DNA from: Serinus canaria
Taxonomy: Eukaryota; Chordata; Aves; Passeriformes; Fringillidae
Length of the DNA stretch: 64,000 nucleotides
Direction of reading: 5' to 3'
Assembly (NCBI RefSeq): GCF_022539315.1
Contig: NC_066313.1
Location: 64,173,934-64,237,933, forward strand
This document shows, piece by piece, positions 11,791 through 22,802 of the stretch. The notes below the pieces were generated by a model. The model was not told the DNA's origin. It did no database searches and saw nothing but the letters and a program-made list of their open reading frames with translations. Both the position numbers and the translations under genes were made by a program. Within the stretch, counting starts at the first letter, position 1. Each line of letters opens with the position of its first letter.

Positions 11791-12170
11791 TTTTAGATGA
11801 TTGACCATCTGGGGATGGGACAAATCACAGAGGTGACCCCCTCAATGTCTAAATTCAATTGCTCAATTTGTAAGCAAACAAATTCCATTATTATTCAGCA
11901 CTTGCTGGCAGATAGCCTGAAATACCACCTCAGTTCTTCAACATCTTACTCACTACCTTTGCCAGAGAGAGGTGCTAAAACAAGGTGGAAAAGATAATGG
12001 GGTTGAAACGACATCATAAGGTGAATGATGACCTGTCAGCTTCCATTGAGAGCAGAACAGTCAGGGACAAATTTGGCTCTCACTTGTCAAATGTTCTTGA
12101 CAGTGTCCAAGCAGTCAAATCTTTGACAAGACAATTCCATTGCATCCATGATATTTTATTAATCTGAAAC
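11791..12170. other. Candidate conserved non-coding element (exapted SINE body?)
   Basis: About 380 bp directly after the tRNA-like head has more balanced composition than its surroundings. It contains GGTGAATGATGACCTGTCAG near 12019 and TTGGCTCTCACTTGTCAAATG-like TALE/homeobox-type words near 12075. Two short open frames cross it, but their products show no motif. Ancient SINEs in amniotes are known to have been co-opted as enhancers. That this is such a case is inference from appearance only. Confidence 0.25.
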
Positions 12171-13782
12171 AAAGACATTGCACACTGTTGCAGCAAAATT
12201 GATAGAAATCTTTAACATGGCAGATAAAATATGTAAGAGCTCTAGCATGCAAGGGGAAGATAGCTCTGCTTAGGGTGTTTGAGCTTGTTAGAGATGCATG
12301 ACATCGTGTGGAATCATATTAGGGTCAGCAAGCTAAGGCAACTCAAATTCACACACATGGTATAATTGAAATAATAATAATAAAAGCTACTGCTCTCATG
12401 CTTTGGCAAAGTTCCAGTTATTTGTACCATCTCAGAGAAATGTGATAATATGTTAGATCTCACCTTCCCATTAAAATTCCTAAAGGTAGTCACTAATATT
12501 GGTACACTGTGGCAGGTATAACTTACAAGAGAAAACGAGTACATTTGTACATATCAACAGTTTGAAGGATTCTTATTCCTTGGCAAGTCACGGAATATTT
12601 TAAGTCTTATATTTTAGAGGAAATCGAATCTTGACTAACCACTGCAATTTATGTCATTTAAAATAAGATATATTTGAATAAGTATATTTTTCATGCCCTA
12701 AAAAGACTGATGTCTTCTTTTATAAGCTCATCCTGTGACACACTTGAGTAGGTAGGTATATTGATTTTTTTCTTTTTCTGATGGCAATGAAGTGTAAATG
12801 GAAAATATCAGACTTGGCAATCACTTAAACCATGTGAAAATTTCAGAGTGAAGGCTATTAGAGTCACTTTGTGATCTCCCTAGATGACCAAGGAAAAAAA
12901 CATTTCTACATTTCTTCAGATCCTTTGTGTGACAGCTAAGGAGAATAACATTTTTTCTAATATGCCAGTTTTAGTCTCTAGTTGAGAATAACCTCAGTGC
13001 TTTCTTATGTCACTAGCTGAGAGAAGATGAAAGACCCAGCCTTGTGTAAATGGCTTTGTCTAACCATCAGTCTTTAGCTCTGCATGGCAGCTGTACTATT
13101 GACATTAGCTTGTGCACTGGGTGAAATTGAAGTGAGTTAAATGTGACCTTGGCTTAGTTGTTGAAGTAGAAATGAACTCTACTGGGAGTGAAAAAAAATA
13201 AGACCAGTTTCTCTAACTTCATTTTTTCTTTAATGAGTTTAACAGCACTCTTAGGATTTGATACGTTTTATAAAAAAGCTTTTATTTCCTTTTCTATTAT
13301 ACAGTGAGTAATCACCATTAGTAAGGTTAGCTTGCCCTTTCGGTATAAAATCCTGATTTTAGGTGTTTATATCCCAATTACTATAAAAAGCAGATCTCTC
13401 TCAGAAAAAAATCCGATCTTTTCTCTGTGCTGTCTGCTGTACCATTTCACAAAAACCCATTACCACACTTATTATTATAGTTGAACACTAAAAAACTGCC
13501 AAATGTTCAGTGTTGCTAGTGACTTTGCATTGTCTTTAGGCTAAATTGAAATTTACTGTAGCACTTGCTAGTAAATCATGTGCTCAATATGAGAAACATG
13601 CAGATAAGTGATGATGGTTTGGAGTCAACCCAGGATTTTAATCTTGTTTATATTCTGCATTTCTTTCATGTGTACAAGACACATGAGATATCTGAGGATG
13701 GTCACGAGAATCAGGAACAACTAGTTATATTCTTTACGTCCAAATCTTCACTGTATTGTGTGCAGGGTTTCAGCTGGGGACA
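12171..13782. other. Unassigned AT-rich non-coding stretch
   Basis: No gene or repeat is recognised. There are only short chance frames, an AATAATAATAA run near 12373 and A/T homopolymers. Confidence 0.6.
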
Positions 13783-14575
13783 AAAGAATAATTGAATAAT
13801 TTGGGTTGGAAGAGATCTTAAAGATCATCTTGTCCCAGTCTCCCTGCCATGGGTACAGATGCCAGCCACTAGATCACATTGCTCTGGACCCCATCCAATC
13901 AGGCCTTGAACACTTCCAGGATAAGGCATCCACAAATTTCCTAGGCAACCTGTTCCTGTGCCTCATCACCCCTACCTGAATTTTGTCCTAACATCTAAAT
14001 GAAATCTCTCTTCTTTTAGCTGAAAACTATTCCACCTTGTCTGATCACTGTCTGCCCACGTAAAAAGACAACTTCCTTTTTTATAAGCCCCTTTTAAGTG
14101 CTGGAACACGGCAATGAGATCTTCCCAGAATCTTGTCCTCTCCATGCTGAATAACCAGAGTTCTCTGAGCATGTCTTTGTGGAATAGATGGTCTAGTACT
14201 CTTTGTGGCCATCCTCTGTACCCACTCTAACAGATCCATGTATTTCTTATGCTGAGGACCTCAGAGCTGGAAGCAGTACTCCTGGTAGAGTCTCAAGAAG
14301 GCAGAGTAGAGGGGGAGAATCACACATCGCCATCTTTTCATCCAGCATCTCCGCAGGCTGCTGTCGATGCACTCATGTCTGGGATTGCCCCAACCCTGCT
14401 GCTGGACCGTGCACTTGAACTTTTTGAACCCCGTTAGGTCCTTTTGGACCTACTTTTCAAGTTTGGCCAAGTCCATGGGAAGTACAAGTGTATGGGAAGC
14501 CTGACTGCCTTTGAAGGCTGAGATGAATACCTTGCAGAGTACCTTGGTTTTCTCCATGTCTGTTGTCACTGAGAT
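13783..14575 (-). mobile_element. CR1 LINE, 3' part with internal deletion
   Basis: The left edge (AGAATAATTGAATAAT, then TTGGGTTGGAAGAGATCTTA) is the reverse complement of a CR1 3' end with its degenerate octamer tail, so the element lies on the minus strand. Minus-strand translation gives the ORF2 C-terminus: LRELWLFSMERTRFWEDLIA and FQHLKGAYKKG around 13972-14172. At 14220-14325 the 'ctccagg...gagaatcac' block follows. The sequence then jumps to an upstream CR1 region (GGGATTGCCCCAACCCTG, CCGTGCACTTGAACTTT), so an internal deletion lies near 14325-14380. The far end (about 14500-14575) still resembles the CR1 linker but contains local GGGATA duplications. The copy is inactive. Confidence 0.88.
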
Positions 14576-15604
14576 GGGATACATGGGATAGATGTCTCCG
14601 TACTGGGATAGATGCATCAGATACTCACACCAGTCTACAAGACAATCTCAGTGAAATCATACAGAAGTGTAAAACCTGCATTCACTGTTAGGGTAATAAA
14701 CTAGACATCATAGAAAAGGATTTCAGAGGAAGCTGCATAGCTTACCAGTGAACAGGAAGAAGAACCATTCTGAGGGTCTGGGATCCCAGGACCATTACAG
14801 GAGAAAGGAGGGCAGAAATTTTGAGAGAGAAAAACAGCCACAGAGAAATAAATCTTTCCTTACCTTCAGGGATCCACATTTCCTGCCTGCTGTTGAGACC
14901 TCTCAGCTCTGCTGCTCAAACTGAAGGGAGAGTGCTCACATCTGGGATGACCTAGTCCTGGGTTCAGCAGTCTCAAAACTGAACATACCTCTGGAGGAAG
15001 AACAGCTTGTTTTTGGTGGGAGATCTACACCAAAAATATAATGCATTTTGGGAAGATTAGACATGGGGTTGGATGCAGCCATTTATCAAAAGGCTATCCA
15101 TTTCTTTCTGGGCATTGGGGCAAGCATTTTTTTCCTGGAAGGTGAACTTCAGTGAACCTACATTCTCAGAATTGAACAGTATAATATGATAAACTACATG
15201 AGGTATTTGTTAAACTAATTAGAATGTTAACTAAAACCAAGTGAAAACTATTTGGTTTATGACAGTTTTTTCTTTCTTTTTTTTTAATATAATTTCAGAA
15301 ACTTGTTAATTTCAATTAAATTTCTACCAGGAATTTAGTCCTTATCAAAATTTCCTTATTCAATATTTGCAACTCTTTACTTGTGAGTGTTATGTCAAAT
15401 AAAACATTTTTCCTGGCCTTATTTCTACACCAGTCAAATAATTTCCACTCGGTTACATTTCCAAAGTCCTCTTATGTGGCCCTAGTTCCAGTTTCTCACA
15501 ATTTACTGCTTATAAGCAATGGGTCAAAGGTTTACGTGATATATTCCAGTACACCTAGATTTTCTGTATTGCTCTTTGAAAATTGAAAACCTTTCCTTTC
15601 ATCT
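14576..15604. other. Unassigned non-coding stretch
   Basis: I recognise no gene. The part at 14860-14990 is locally GC-richer, and a T-rich run lies at about 15270-15290. An older LINE may begin before 15605, but I cannot trace it. Confidence 0.5.
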
Positions 15605-16135
15605 TCAGTGTCTTTCTCTTATATTTTTCTGAATTATGTCATAACCATATATCTGTCCTTGGTCTTAGCCTTTCCAACTGCTCTTTATTTTAGTGTCCAC
15701 CTCATTCATTTTGACTTATTTTCCAGTTTTGTGCAGTCATCAAATTTCAGCCTGTTACTGCACATTCTGTGTTTCAGGTTACTTTTATATAAGGTGAATA
15801 AAATCTGTCTTAATAGTGATACTCTGGCCTTATCCTTGTCTGATACTTTCCTCATTCACAACTGTTGGAACTTATAACTACCCTTTATTATATATATGTC
15901 AATCCTTAGGACATTAATGTAACATACTGCCAGTACCATAGATCACAGGCCTGCAGCAAACTTCTCTGGAGTTCTCTGAAAAAAAACTTTGCAATGAACT
16001 CCAGAGATAATTTTTCCATAGCCTTTGTCAGTGTTAATCCATTTGAATTTCTTTATAACATTTTTTGCAGACTAAGCAAAGTATCCCAATTCTGTAGTTG
16101 TCATAGTTTCTTTTTGTTGAATTTAATTAAGTTCA
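15605..16135 (-). mobile_element. Probable ancient CR1/L3-like LINE, left portion
   Basis: Blocks such as GCAGTCATCAAATTTCAGCC (about 15735), TTTCAGGTTACTTTTATATA with GGTGAATAAAATCTG (about 15772-15810) and GTCAGTGTTAATCCATTTGA (about 16028) follow the order of the RT region of old amniote CR1/L3 LINEs in antisense ('gtcatctgcaaatttaatcag', 'ttcaggttattaataaaaatgttgaataaaactgg', 'gtcagccagttcttaatccattt'). Divergence is high and no frame survives. Together with 18360-18930 it may be one element split by younger CR1 insertions. Confidence 0.35.
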
Positions 16136-16563
16136 TAAAACTCCTGGATTAGAGGATTATATCGCAGGAAAATCCTTTGATAAAATCAGGAATGAGGGAA
16201 AACTTCACTGAGCTAGTATTTTCAGAGGGTTAAAAATCATATGCAGGGCCAGATTTATGTTTTTAAAAAAATCTGTCAAGCAACAGAAGTTGTGGGCTGG
16301 AAATTGCAGCCATTTCAAGCATCCTGTAGGTGTGCAGTGCAGGGCTAGGATATTCTGGACTGCAGAGAAAATGCCTGGCAATGTCAGATTCAGCCTTAAA
16401 AAAGCACGTGGTCAGAAGCAGAGACACAGATAACTCCCTGGAATATCAAAAGCATCTCCAGCATACAGAACAGAAAATATATGGCTGTGTGCATTAGTGA
16501 GCATTTTCTCAGTATCTCCAGATGAATATACATTTCCATAACTCACTGAAAGATATGGCAATT

Positions 16564-17440
16564 CACAGAATCAAAGTCATAGAATAAGCTGAGTTGGGAG
16601 GCACTAACAAGAATCATTGAGTCCAACTCCTGGCCCTACACTGGACCATGCTCAAGAACAACACCATGTACCTGGGAGCATTGTCCAAACTCTCTTGAGC
16701 TCTGTCTGGCTTGGTGCTGTGACCATTCCCTTGGGGACCATTTTCCAGTGTCCAACCACCCTCTGGGTGAAGATTTTTTTTTGTAATATCCAACCTAAAC
16801 CTACCCTGACATAATTTCAGGCCATTCCCTCAGGTCCTGTCACTGGTATCCAGAGAGAAGAGATCAGTGCCTGCCCCTCCTCTTCCTCTCATGAGGAAGT
16901 TGTAGACTCCAATGAGGTCACCCCTCAGTCTGCTCTTCTCCAGGCTGAACAGACCAAACGACCTCAGCTGCTCGTCTTGTGGCTTCCCCTCAAGGCCCTT
17001 CACCATCCTCATGGCCCTCCTTTGGACACTGTCTAATGGCCTTATGTCTTGTATTGAGGTGCCCAAAAGTGCCCCCAGCAAGGGAAGTGAGGCTGTCCCA
17101 GTGCAGAGCAGAGCGGGACAATCCCCTCCCTTGCCTGGCTGTGATGCTGTGCCTGATGCACCCCAGGCCCTCCTGGCTGCCAGGGCACTGCTGACTTATG
17201 TTCAACTTGCCATTGACCAGGACCCCCAGGTCCCTTTCTGTGGTGGTGCTTTCCAGCATCCCATTCTGAGGTCTATCCTTGCATCCAGGGCAGCACTATC
17301 CCAGGTGAAGGATTCAGCACCTGTCCTTGCTGAACTTCATGCAAGTGGTGATTGCCCAGTCCTCTGGTTTGTCAAGGTCTCTCTGCAGGTCTCCCTGCCT
17401 TCAAGCGAGCTAACAGCTCCTACCAGTCTTGCAAATGAAC
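16564..17440 (-). mobile_element. CR1 LINE, 5'-truncated, with readable ORF2 C-terminus
   Basis: The 3' end is at the left (CACAGAATCAAAGTCATAGA), matching the CR1 octamer tail and the 'gagttgggaggcac...gagtccaactcct' segment in reverse. Going right on the minus strand are the 3' UTR, the ORF2 C-terminus (DEQLRSFGLFSLEKSRLRG, VQRRAMRMVKGLEGK) and earlier RT-thumb sequence (ERDLGVLVNGKLNISQQCPG), ending in the 'caaggtctctctgcaggtctccctgcc' block near 17380-17440. CpG sites are few, as expected for an old methylated copy. Its truncated 5' end lies only a few bases from the 3' tail of the next CR1 at 17448, which suggests one inserted at or beside the tail of the other. Confidence 0.95.
16830..17081 (-). 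pseudogene. CR1 ORF2 C-terminal fragment
   Basis: This 83-codon open frame is the C-terminal part of CR1 ORF2. It reads SVQRRAMRMVKGLEGKPQDE, then LRSFGLFSLEKSRLRGDLIG and VYNFLMRG, and ends at a FSLDTSDRT-like block. In an intact element this region lies after the RT thumb and precedes the 3' UTR. It is a remnant inside the element at 16564-17440. A 184-codon frame on the opposite strand (16912-17466) is simply its antisense shadow. Confidence 0.85.
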
Positions 17441-17447
17441 CAATTCA

Positions 17448-17910
17448 TGATAGAATAGAATTATAGAACAGATCAAGTTTGAAAGAACCTTGAAACATCA
17501 TCTGGTTCAATATTTCATGGGAAAGGGACCCTAGAGGAGATTATTTTGCATCCTATCTAATTGCACTTCCAGGAGTGAGGACTTCACTTCCAGTGACTAA
17601 TTCTTCTCACCATATAAAATTTCTTTCTTGTATCAAGATCAAACCTCTCCAAATGAAACATGAACCTGTTGCCTCTCATCTTCTGCAGGTGGCTCTTTGT
17701 GAAGGGAGAGTCTCCACCTTCTTTACAGCCCTCCTTTAAGTGTTAGAATACTGTGAAAAAGTCACCCTGAGTCTTCTCTTCACCAAGGAGAAAAGACTGA
17801 ATGCCTTCAGTCTTTCCTTATAGGACAGGTGTTCTAGTCCTTTGATTATCTTTGTGGCCTTTCTTTGAGTCAACTTCTTTCTGGATTTGTGGGGATCCAG
17901 TCCTACCATA
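17448..17910 (-). mobile_element. Older CR1 LINE, 3' part
   Basis: TGATAGAATAGAATTATAGA at the left edge is a decayed CR1 octamer tail. It is followed by the reverse complement of the CR1 3' UTR and C-terminal ORF2 region (TTGAAAGAACCTTGAAACAT, AGACTGAATGCCTTCAGTCT, GTGGCCTTTCTTTGAGT). No frame of useful length survives. It is more diverged than the adjacent copy at 16564-17440, which fits an older insertion. The right end is estimated from loss of similarity after the GGATCCAGTCCTACCATAGC block. Confidence 0.8.
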
Positions 17911-18359
17911 GCCATAAAATCACAAACAAATGGTAGCTCTTCAGAATGGAAAGTATAAGGCTTAAAATTTAGTCTTGTTCCTTTTTTTCTTTTTCCTTTT
18001 TCTCTCAGAGTACATGATCCAATACTTAAATGTCTTCTTATTGCTAGAATTGTATGGCAAATTCTTCAGTATTTACATGCATTATTAGAGATCACCCATC
18101 ATTTTATAGAGTTCATTAACACTGAAAGAGTACCAAAAGTAAGAAACACAGAACTTAAAAATATTAATAGAAAAACAACCATTCATGTGGTTTTAAGATA
18201 GAAATGCACTTCTAAGTAATTTGGAAATTCACACATGGCCTTGTAATCTTTTGAAAATCCATGTAATTAATTGATGTCTTTACCTTTTAAAGTATTTGGT
18301 TCACCTTTTATCTTAGAAGTCAAGCTTTCTAGATTTTAGCTAGATCACTTCTTAAATAT
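17911..18359. other. Unassigned stretch between LINE pieces
   Basis: I recognise nothing certain. It may be decayed LINE sequence belonging to the ancient element continuing at 18360. Confidence 0.4.
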
Positions 18360-18930
18360 GTGCTACTTTGCCCTTTTCAATTCCAAAGGGATTATAAATA
18401 AACTTGCTAAAGGTTTTCCTATCTCTTTTGGGACGCTTCATCAAATGTGTACCTTCTGGTCCTTTAGTTTTGTCAGTCTTTAAATGTTCTAATTTCTAGG
18501 TCACCTCTTCTGGCACGATCTTGAGTTTCTTCAGTATGCTTTCCACCTCTGCTGTTAAATTTATGTCTGTTTCTGGCATCTGTTCCCAATCCTCCTTTGT
18601 GAACACTGAGGCTCAGAATTCATTAAAATTTTTAGCAATGCCTACCTAGGCTGTCAATAAATTACTTTCACTGTCTTTTTGAGGCCTTATTGTGTCTTTC
18701 AGTGATGTCTTGCTCTTATTAGTCAATTTATCCTAACTTTTTCCTGATTTCTCCTTTCTCTTACAACAATGTAACTCATAAGTCACTGTGTTGAAAATTA
18801 TTATTGGAATCTTTTAATATTTGTTTATTTTACTCTTCCTTTTTTCCTCCATATTGTTGCCTATTTTGTGTTCATTCTGACATTTTTTGATATCTCCCAA
18901 CCTGCTGTAAACAAGTGAATTGCCTTTAGG
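18360..18930 (-). mobile_element. Probable ancient CR1/L3-like LINE, right portion
   Basis: TTCTGGTCCTTTAGTTTTGT, TCTTCTGGCACGATCTTGAG, TTTCTTCAGTATGCTTTCC and above all TTGTGAACACTGAGGCTCAG followed by AATTCATTAAAATTTTTAGC and AATGCC correspond in antisense to the pre-RT linker of old CR1/L3 LINEs ('gtaaacactgaggcaaagaattcattaagtgcctctgc'). The order and strand are those expected if this and 15605-16135 were the 5'-ward and 3'-ward parts of one element. No frame survives. Confidence 0.42.
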
Positions 18931-21900
18931 CAGATCACTTTTCTAATACTACCCAAAGATGTTATGCCTTCCAAAGATATAGTAGATTGGATTCTAATAT
19001 ACTCTGTACTTAGTCAATTATTTTAATTAATGTAAATGAAATGCAAAGAACCATAGAAAAAGCTATTGAAGCACTCGCATTGCCTGAGTATCAGCACTTA
19101 TCAGACACAGATCAAATCATTCTATCAATGAAGATGTTCTAGGCTGGTGTCCATTTTCTTCCTCTCAGTGTTGAGATTTTTGAGGGAAAATACCTACATC
19201 AAAAATCAATTCAAAAGTTTGGTGTTTGAAGTGGAAACTTAGAGTCCACTGAAAACTGAATGTGGATATTGCTAACTAGTAACAGCTGCAAATCAATTTA
19301 ACTATGGTTATCTCTACAAGGGTTTTGCTTAGTGTGAACTAAATGTTAAAGATACCATTAATGTTTGTCTAATATCAATAAAATCAGTACAGCCCTGTGC
19401 ACGGATGCTTTTATGCCTGTTTAAAAATGCTGTAGATCAATTAAGATTGTGACAATGTATTTGTATAACTCTTTTTAAAATGTCTAAGGAGCACCTAAGA
19501 AGATGTAGGTATTTGTACTTTCCATTTTGAGGTCATGTATAATTCTAATCACAGTTGTACACCACAGTCATTAACCTGTTTGAGACCCTGATAAATTCAG
19601 AGTTATAACAATTATTACTACTGATACTGTCTTTGCTATGCATCTTTGCATACACACATCTTAGAAAATCCCATGAATCCTCATTTTACTTTCAAAAACT
19701 TTCATATTTACCTGTTTTTCTCTCCAAGTATAGGGAATTTTTCCTTTCTTCTCCCCCCACCCCACCTGGTATTTTGTTGTCTATTTTGTTGTTTGATATT
19801 ACTGTCACTATGTCCACCCATCTGCTTCTTCAGACTATTTCTTTCCTCAATTTTGACAGTGCCTGTATAATGTTTTTCACACATCTGGTTTCTCTCCTAT
19901 ATACTGGCTTAAGCCCTCCCTCATGTTTCTGTGTATCCTCTTAGCATCTGCTAGATCTCTGCCTGTTTGAGGAGCTGCCTATTCAGAAAGCAACTTTCTG
20001 CTGCAATGTTGCGAAGCTCCAGGTAGGCTGGGGTGAAGCTACAGTAGAAAATAATTATTATTCAGTGACTGATGCAAAAGTTCTGTACATAATGAAAGAG
20101 CCTATTGTTATGCATATACTCACGAGGATAGTTCGAGGGTTTCTGAAGAAACTGTTGGTTTAAATATTTCAGTTAAAATCTCATTCTTATTGTTACATCA
20201 GTATAACTTTTTATTTAATAAAAAATGCAGTAAGCTTTGAGAGTACTATTTTTTACAAAAATTATCCTGCTTATTTGTTCACAGTACTCCAAGAATGCTT
20301 TTATTTACATACTTTCAGAACCCAAACGATCTAGGGCTAGCTAATAAGGACATACTTTTCCCCTTAGTGTTTTTTCCTTCACAAAGAGACATTTTTTCTT
20401 TCTATTTCTTGAACTCATAGATGCTCCTTGCTCTTCCCCCGTCACTGTCCCTGTACAACCATTCAGTTACTCTGTGCTGCCAGATTTGTGCAATTTTTCT
20501 TATTGGTGGAGCACTGATGTAATACCATACTGGTTCACTTTTACTCCTAATACATATTATATTTTTGTGGTTTTGAGTGGCTTCAGGAGTTTTCTTACAG
20601 GAAAATACTTGCCACATATAGTACAGTAGTGAACCCCACAAAAAATAAAGTGGAAGAGCTTTGCAGAACCCCATTTGGAAGAAGGGAGTCAGACAATCTT
20701 TCAGCCATGCCCATGACACTGTCTCCCCCTGCTCCATGCACTGATGACCATGAAGGTTTACTTTTCTGTTTGCCTACAGACACATTGCTTGTCTCATGGC
20801 TTCTCCCAGCTTTCCTTTGACTCAGACCCACTTTTTCTTCCTTATTCCTTGCTCCTGGGAAGAACACAGATGCCTATCATTGTTCTGTGGTACACAGTAG
20901 GAGCTGAGGGAAGCACCCTCTGTTAGTCACTGTTTGTCTGACATTAAAATCACCAACAGTTTAGAAGACTTGTTTGTCTTTGTTAAAATAACTGTTTATC
21001 TCTCATCATAAGTGCTGCCTTGGTCCAATAGTGCAGGCACATGAGCTCTAAATTCCATCTGTGTGACCATCCAAGGATGTACAGGTCTGTACACTTCCTG
21101 CCCTATGCAGAGTGGAGTAAGCACAAAAATGGATTCAGAGTTTGGTTTGCCTTTTGTAGTCATGCACACCATCCGGTCTGGGAGATATAGAGGAGTAGTC
21201 TTCAAATTTGTTCCTAATTTCTATATTTAATCTACTTTTTCCTTCTTTAATAGGATGAAACACCCCTTTTCAGATATTTTTTGTGTTTTGCTGTTATGCC
21301 AGTGTTTTGTCCATTACTGTATAATTATTTTCATTACATGATGGTACCTAAGTAATTTATCTCCGGTATAGAAACTCGTCAGTTGTTTTTTTTAAATTCT
21401 AAGTATGGTACATGCATTGAATTTCTCTTATCTGTCATGGCAGTGATGTCTTAAAAAATTCCATATGGTATATAAGTCTGACCTCCCTAGCCCAAGTCCA
21501 CACTGATTATCATTCTTTCAAGAAGTCTTTCATTAAAAAAAAACAGAAGGTGGCTTTGAATATTTTAATTAAACAAATTAGTTAAATTCTATTTTCTGAG
21601 GTTGCCTCTATTTCCTTTTTAATAATTAATAGTTTTAGAACTCTTTACTTCTGTCTCTAGGGTTTAGAAAACCTTCTTTAGGAAATTTTAGGAAATTTCT
21701 TTGGAAAGAAAATAAAAGTGATTTTACTGTGATAACTGTGACAAATTTAGTTGGACAGAGCATCTAAAAATATTTCACTAGTGTTATGTAAATAACAGAT
21801 GCTGTTGGAAATAATTTGATGCAAACTTAGCAAGAATCCTCTTATCTGGCTCACTATTCCTGCTTGAGTTAATGCCTCTGTTTCAGGAAAAAACGTCAAC

Positions 21901-22597
21901 ACCAGGATTTTTCTTGTATCTCCATGCTTTTAAGCTATTCTGCATGGAAAGAAGTTCCAGGAAATACATTCTATTACCAGCACCTATATTTGTAAAAATT
22001 GAAATGATTTTCCCATAGGTAGGGTCTTATAGTATGTCCTGAAACTGGCAAATTCTCTTTGCCCACTTTTGATAAATTAATACCTTCACTGTATCTTGAC
22101 TGCTAATGTGCTTTAGCTAGGCTTTTTTGGCTGGTAATGTCACAAATGAGCAGTCCACTGATGTGGCACATGCTTGATCTGCTATGGATGTGTCAAACAT
22201 CTCAGCAATGTTTATTCTGTTACTACTCACTTAGAACCAGCTGAATGCTGCTGAAGGCAGAGGGAGAAAGTCTGACACATGTGAAAGGAATCAGACCCAC
22301 CATCAGCTATTCTGCTGAATATTCTATTGAACTGTTGCAAATGACATCCAGAGCTGAACTGAAGACAACCACATTTTATAGTGAAATAATGTTGTGTTTC
22401 TGAGTGGGGCACGCTCCTTGTGCCCAAATGCCAGAACTATTACTGAGAAAGGTTTCTTGATGTGGAAGGAAAGACGGGGTGATTGAAGGGAGCAAGGAAA
22501 ACAATATAACGCAATTGTAAGGAGAGACAGAGGAGCTTATTGGGGTAAAATTGGAGCCAAAATGTGTCATGACGAAGAGTAGAGTAACAAAAATAAT
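18931..22597. other. Unassigned AT-rich non-coding stretch
   Basis: No gene or clear repeat is seen. A pyrimidine-rich patch lies at about 19690-19800 with CTCCCCCCACCCCACC near 19752. A 111-codon minus-strand frame at 20402-20737 has no motif and is judged spurious. Confidence 0.55.
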
Positions 22598-22802
22598 TTG
22601 CATTTTGTGCAGCACCTTTTAGAAGAATATCAACATACTTTGCAGCTTAGCTTAATTTTGTCTGTTGCTATAAATAAGTACTAGTAACCCATCCTATGAG
22701 TGGCATGTGGAAAACAGTGAGTGGCTTCCCCAAAGAACAAGTCCACAAGAAAGTTGAATGCCCTGTTCTGACTCCCTCTGACTTAGCCAATAAAATATAT
22801 TC
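22598..22802 (-). mobile_element. MIR-type SINE, best copy in the window
   Basis: From left to right the plus strand reads as an antisense MIR: TTTGCATTTTGTGCAGCACC with TTTTAGAAGAATATCAAC and ATACTTTGCAGC (the 'gcatttatagcacctttcatctgaggatctcaaagcactttacaa' end), then CATCCTATGAGTGG (the 'ctgtgaggtagg' region), GGAAAACAGTGAGTGGCTTC with CCCAAAGAACA ('gaaactgaggcac...agtgacttgcccaagg') and GTTCTGACTCCCTCTGACTT AGCC ('aggtctcctgactcccagtgctctaacc'). About 200 bp is covered in the right order, which is nearly full length. MIR is a tRNA-derived CORE-SINE that stopped moving long before birds diversified, so this is an ancient neutral or exapted relic. Confidence 0.68.

Noticed and set aside
16912..17466. 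Longest open frame in the window (184 codons, plus strand)
   Set aside because: It is antisense to the ORF2 C-terminus of the minus-strand CR1. CR1 antisense is rich in such frames, and the product has no known motif.
20402..20737. 111-codon minus-strand frame
   Set aside because: No recognisable domain. Overlapping frames of similar length exist on both strands.
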